Assembly (NCBI RefSeq): GCF_030817195.1 | Contig: NZ_JAUSYZ010000001.1 | Span: forward strand, 2,976,001-3,040,000 | Reading direction: 5' to 3' | DNA from: Arthrobacter globiformis | GTDB lineage: Bacteria > Actinomycetota > Actinomycetes > Actinomycetales > Micrococcaceae | Length of the DNA stretch: 64,000 nt | In this document: positions 60,768 to 64,000 of the stretch, piece after piece | Layout: the number at the start of each line of letters is the position of its first letter | How positions within the stretch are numbered: the stretch's first letter is position 1 | Made by a program: the position numbers and the translations under genes | The notes under the pieces: model-generated | Database searches by the model: none | What the model was told of the DNA's origin: nothing | The model's input: only the letters and a program-made list of their open reading frames with translations

Positions 60768-61973
60768 ATGCTCTCCCTACCGCAGATGCTGGGGAATGTG
60801 TCCAAGGCATACGTCCAGTCCCCTGAAGACTGGGCACGGTCGGTCACCGACGTCCTGCGAGACGCCGCGATCTATCACCAGGCCGGAAACGGCTTCTACC
60901 GCGCCCAGTGTGACGCGTTGGGAGTCGATCCCGCCACGATCAACGACATCAACGACCTGCAATCCCTGCCACTGTTGCCGGTCGGCATGTTCAAGCGTCC
61001 CGACGCCCAGGTGCTGCTCACCTGCTCTCTGGCCGACGTCGAGACCGAAACCCGCTCCAGCGGAACCCGCGGTGTCCCGTCCGTCGCCCCCCGCAACAGC
61101 GAGACACTGACCCTGGCGCTGGTCGCCCTGATCGGGACCTACCGGGCGTTCTTCAGCCTGTCCGGGGGCGCGGGACTTTTCTTGAACCCGTCGGACCCCG
61201 AAGCCTCGGAGATGGGACTGCTCAAGGACTTGAACATCCTGAACAGCGTCTTCGACCACCACGCCTATCTCGTTGCCAACCAGGCGTTCGACGCCGGGGA
61301 GGCCCTGGAGCACCTGCGCCGGTGGGAGGGACATATGACACGCCACATCATCAGTCCGCCGTTCCTCGTCGGCCGGCTCCTCCAGTTCCTTGAGCGGGAG
61401 AATGTCAATGTGCGCTTGGACCCATACAGCATGATCATCACTCTCGGCGGCTGGAAGCGGCACACGGCCGAGGCCATCCCCGACGAAGACTTCCGGGAGC
61501 GGTGCCACGACCTGCTCGGCGTGCGCGCGGTGAACGTGCGCGACATGTACGGGATGATCGAGTCGAACATGCTCGCTGTCGAATGTCACCTGCATCGCAA
61601 GCACGTTCCGCCGTGGTGCTACATCTCCATCCGGGACCCTGGCCAGAGCGGCAAGGAGCTCGCCCCGGGGGAGACCGGCGCCATCGCCGTACTGGACGCC
61701 CTCAGCACCAGCTACCCCGGTTTCCTCCTCACCGACGACATGGGCGACATCGAGACCGGCACCTGCGGGTGCGGCAGAACCGGCCAGGTCATCAACTTCC
61801 GCCGGCGGGGGCAGGGCGGTCTTGGCCACTGCCCCGTCAGCATCGAGCGCTACCTCGGTTCGGGCACCACCGCCGGGGCCGAGGTGGCGGCACCGCAGGG
61901 CCCTGTCATGGTGATGGAAGGGACAGGCCCATGGAAGCGCCGTCATCCATCGCTGGAACCCGCCCGTTCCTGA
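60768..61973 (+). CDS. LuxE/PaaK-like acyl-activating enzyme
   Basis: 401 residues from ATG 60768, eight bases after GAGGAG; it follows sbnB by 52 bases. The ATP-binding loop is SSGTRGVPS at residues 97-105, corresponding to SSGTTGxPS of LuxE acyl-protein synthetases. Later patches are IITLGGWKRH and MYGMIESNM, and the C-terminal CGCGRTGQVINFRRRG resembles the hinge of the adenylate-forming superfamily. LuxE activates an acyl group as AMP ester and moves it to a protein thiol. Here it could load an acyl cap or second building block on one of the NRPS carriers (inference). No luxA/B/C genes are present. Confidence 0.82.
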   Translation: MLSLPQMLGNVSKAYVQSPEDWARSVTDVLRDAAIYHQAGNGFYRAQCDALGVDPATINDINDLQSLPLLPVGMFKRPDAQVLLTCSLADVETETRSSGTRGVPSVAPRNSETLTLALVALIGTYRAFFSLSGGAGLFLNPSDPEASEMGLLKDLNILNSVFDHHAYLVANQAFDAGEALEHLRRWEGHMTRHIISPPFLVGRLLQFLERENVNVRLDPYSMIITLGGWKRHTAEAIPDEDFRERCHDLLGVRAVNVRDMYGMIESNMLAVECHLHRKHVPPWCYISIRDPGQSGKELAPGETGAIAVLDALSTSYPGFLLTDDMGDIETGTCGCGRTGQVINFRRRGQGGLGHCPVSIERYLGSGTTAGAEVAAPQGPVMVMEGTGPWKRRHPSLEPARS

Positions 61974-62566
61974 GTACAGCCACCGCCCAGCAGGAACCGG
62001 TACCGACGATGGTCAGTCAGATGTATGAAGTGACGACGGGCAGCAGCACGCCGCCCGCAGTGCCGACGGATCCGGCTGCGAACGTGCGGGCCGGCGTTAC
62101 AGTCTATTTTCTCGGCGGCGAGCAGAACCTGCTCTACGTTGAGGTCAACGGGCAGTGGGTGGAATACATCAAATCCGCCCCGCCGTCTGAGGATCAAAAG
62201 CCGGTAGCTCAAGCGCCCCCGACCCAGCCAATTCCTCACACGGATACAAGCCAAAGCCCTAATGCATGGCTTGGCCCTGTCCACTGGGCCGGTTACACCT
62301 GCCATAGTCCCGACGAATTGACGCGGGACCGTAAGCGCCGGGTCTACCATGACCCGGCCGCCAGGCCGGACCTGTTCCCTGCTTTTGACGGGCAGCCGCC
62401 CACCCAGCCCCTGCCGGTCTTGGAGCTGACCGGCGACCCGGAGGACCCTGCACCCTGGCTCGATCCCGATACAGGGGAGCGGTTCTCCTCCGACCGGGCA
62501 AGCTTGGTCCTGAGACTTTTGAGGTACTGCCCTCGAAAACCGTTTACGACTCCCGCTGTTTGGTAA
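61931..62566 (+). CDS. Unknown protein at the end of the NRPS operon
   Basis: 211 residues from ATG 61931, which overlaps the LuxE-like gene by 43 bases and has GGAAGG upstream; ATG 62009 would give 185 residues with a poor ribosome site. A beta-rich segment (GVTVYFLGGEQNLLYVEVNGQWVEYI) is followed by a Pro/Gln linker. A C-terminal part then contains YTCHSPDELTRDRKRRVYHD and closes RLLRYCPRKPFTTPAVW. No family is recognised, and there is no signal peptide or membrane helix. Third-position GC is lower than in the neighbours. It could be a late addition to the operon or a misread frame. Confidence 0.5.
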   Translation: MEAPSSIAGTRPFLSTATAQQEPVPTMVSQMYEVTTGSSTPPAVPTDPAANVRAGVTVYFLGGEQNLLYVEVNGQWVEYIKSAPPSEDQKPVAQAPPTQPIPHTDTSQSPNAWLGPVHWAGYTCHSPDELTRDRKRRVYHDPAARPDLFPAFDGQPPTQPLPVLELTGDPEDPAPWLDPDTGERFSSDRASLVLRLLRYCPRKPFTTPAVW

Positions 62567-62652
62567 GACACTTCGCCGGACTCTCGAATGAGGAGGGCGG
62601 CGGAGCCCTTAGGTTCGAGGACGAGCTGCAGGACGAGGCCCAGGCCAGCTGA

Positions 62653-62680
62653 CAGCGCCGGTTCCGTCAGCGCCGGTTCC
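62653..62680. repeat. 13-bp tandem repeat downstream of the helicase gene
   Basis: CAGCGCCGGTTCC occurs at 62653-62665 and 62668-62680, period 15, just downstream of the minus-strand helicase stop. The rest of 62567-62686 shows no gene or clear terminator. Confidence 0.6.
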
Positions 62681-62686
62681 CCAGGC

Positions 62687-64000
62687 TCAAAGGCGGTTGA
62701 CCGCGGTGACCCGGACCACAGCAGTGCCCGTCTCATCCGAGGCAGCCAGGTCCACCTCGGCGGAGATCCCCCAGTCGTGGTTCCCGGCCGGGTCATCGAA
62801 GATCTGCCGGACCTTCCAAACGCCGGGCGCCTCGGTGATGATGAGCAGCCCGGGCCCCCGGGCGTCAGGGCCGGTGCCGATGTCGTCGTGTTCGTCGAAG
62901 TAGTCGTCCAGGACGTCTTCCCAGCGATCCGCATCCCAGCCGGCGTCGCCGTCGAGCTCGCCCAGGGCAGCGGCGTCCTCGTCGGCAAAAAGCTCGACCC
63001 GCCGGAACATCTCGTTGCGGACCATGACCCGGAAGGCCCGGATGTTGGACGTCAGGGACGGCGGCGGGGGAGGCGGGGCATCGTGCGGCGTCGGGGCGGC
63101 ACCGGAAGTCAGTTCCTCCCACTCGTCCAGGAGGCTGGAATCCACCTGGCGCACCAACTCGCCGAGCCAGGAGATCAGATCCTCGAGGTCCTCCCGCAGC
63201 GCATCCTGCGGCACGGTCTGCCGGAGTGCCTTGAAGCCGTCCGCCAGGTACCGCAGCACGATGCCCTCGGATCGGGCAAGGCCGTAGAACTGCACGAACT
63301 CGCCGAAGTTCATCGCTCGCTCGTACATGTCCCGGATGACCGACTTGGGAGCCAGCTCAAAGTCGCCCACCCACGGGGCTGCCTTGCGGTACACCTCGAA
63401 GGCCTCGCCCAGGATTTCCGCGAGCGGCTGGGGATAGGTGACCTCGTCAAGCATGGCCATCCGCTGCTCATACTCGATGCCGTCGGCCTTCATGGCGGCC
63501 ACGGCCTCGCCGCGTGCCTTCTTCTGCTGCGCAGAGAGGATCTGCCGTGGCTTCTCAAGTGTGGCTTCAATTACTGAGACCACGTCGACCGCGTAGGACG
63601 GCGATTCCGGATCCATCAGGTCCAGCGCGGCCAGGGCAAACGGGGAAAGTGGCTGGTTCAGGGCGAAGTTCGGCTGCAGATGGACAGTCAGGCGCACCGT
63701 GCGGCCGTCCGCCCCCTGTTCAGCAGCCGGGATGCGCTCCACCACCTCGGCCGCGAGCAGCTCCCGGTAGATCCCCAAGGCCTTCTTCATCAGCCGGAGC
63801 TGGGAGGGACGGGTTTCGTGGTTCTCGGTGAGGAGCCGGCGGGCCGCGGCGAACGGGTCGCCCGGACGCTCCATGAGGTTCATGAGCATCGCGTGGGTCA
63901 CGGTGAAGCTGGAGTTCAGCGGCTCGGGCACGGATTCCACGAGCCGGTTGTAGGTGGGCTGGCCCCAGGACACGAACCCCTCCGGCGGCTTCTTCTTCAC
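62687..64000 (-). CDS. DEAD/DEAH-box helicase with DUF3516, C-terminal part (cut by window edge)
   Basis: 437 residues are visible and the frame runs off the right edge, so the helicase motor is mostly or wholly outside. The visible part starts KKKPPEGFVSWGQPTYNRLV, a Ski2-like helicase C-terminal segment. DUF3516-type sequence follows, including YERAMNFGEFVQFYGLARSEGIVLRYLADGFKALRQTVP, then a Pro-rich linker (DAPPPPPPSLTS) and an acidic C-terminal region. Actinobacterial members are of unknown function, probably RNA processing or repair. The MKKK methionine at the edge is unlikely to be the true start. Confidence 0.85.
   Translation of the reverse strand: MKKKPPEGFVSWGQPTYNRLVESVPEPLNSSFTVTHAMLMNLMERPGDPFAAARRLLTENHETRPSQLRLMKKALGIYRELLAAEVVERIPAAEQGADGRTVRLTVHLQPNFALNQPLSPFALAALDLMDPESPSYAVDVVSVIEATLEKPRQILSAQQKKARGEAVAAMKADGIEYEQRMAMLDEVTYPQPLAEILGEAFEVYRKAAPWVGDFELAPKSVIRDMYERAMNFGEFVQFYGLARSEGIVLRYLADGFKALRQTVPQDALREDLEDLISWLGELVRQVDSSLLDEWEELTSGAAPTPHDAPPPPPPSLTSNIRAFRVMVRNEMFRRVELFADEDAAALGELDGDAGWDADRWEDVLDDYFDEHDDIGTGPDARGPGLLIITEAPGVWKVRQIFDDPAGNHDWGISAEVDLAASDETGTAVVRVTAVNRL

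Noticed and set aside
1..64000. tRNA, rRNA, transposase, integrase or CRISPR genes
   Set aside because: None could be recognised on either strand; base composition is even, with no island-like AT-rich stretch apart from short promoter segments.

Overview
The window is chromosomal DNA of a high-GC actinobacterium, most likely an Arthrobacter/Pseudarthrobacter-type member of the Micrococcaceae. The evidence is the uniformly high GC and GC-rich third codon positions, frequent GTG starts, a mycothiol-dependent maleylpyruvate isomerase, an amylosucrase-type GH13 enzyme, a CoaE-GrpB fusion, and the order polA / acetyltransferase / rpsA / coaE / uvrB / terC. I saw no rRNA, tRNA, insertion sequence, prophage or CRISPR array.

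Layout. 1-13.6 kb holds the tail of an unidentified gene, HrpB helicase, a glucan block (debranching enzyme plus GT4 glycosyltransferase, and an amylosucrase), an EF-G-like GTPase, an alpha/beta hydrolase, a LigD-type polymerase and a YciO/YrdC protein. 13.6-18.5 kb carries an APC-type permease divergent from a KdpD-like kinase (without the classical N-terminal KdpD domain) and KdpE. 18.6-23 kb has a VOC protein and a LysR regulator divergent from a PrpF isomerase / MatC transporter pair. 23-25.5 kb is a phosphoketolase. 25.6-31.9 kb is a complete 3-hydroxybenzoate to gentisate to central metabolism cluster: uptake and 6-hydroxylase on one strand; IclR regulator, gentisate dioxygenase, FAH hydrolase and mycothiol-dependent isomerase on the other. 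Two copies of one 17-bp operator control it. 32-49.5 kb is housekeeping: Pit phosphate transporter, polA, rpsA, yigZ, coaE, uvrB, and terC behind a yybP-ykoY-type manganese riboswitch.

49.5-62.6 kb is the most interesting part. It holds a phosphopantetheinyl transferase and a secreted M28 aminopeptidase, then a tightly overlapping operon: sbnA, a 1907-residue membrane NRPS, a TauD/SyrP-like dioxygenase and sbnB, followed by a LuxE-like acyl-activating enzyme and an unknown protein. SbnA and SbnB make L-2,3-diaminopropionate. The NRPS contains the three-unit membrane/hexapeptide-repeat region of epsilon-poly-lysine synthetases, but in permuted order: three tandem carriers, the membrane region, a remnant condensation domain, then adenylation and a fourth carrier. 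I infer a diaminopropionate-derived, possibly hydroxylated and possibly polymeric product. The right edge cuts a DUF3516-type helicase gene.

Across the window at least nine genes start 6-7 bases after a TANNNT -10 box, which points to leaderless transcription. Several stop codons are embedded in or closely followed by short tandem duplications.
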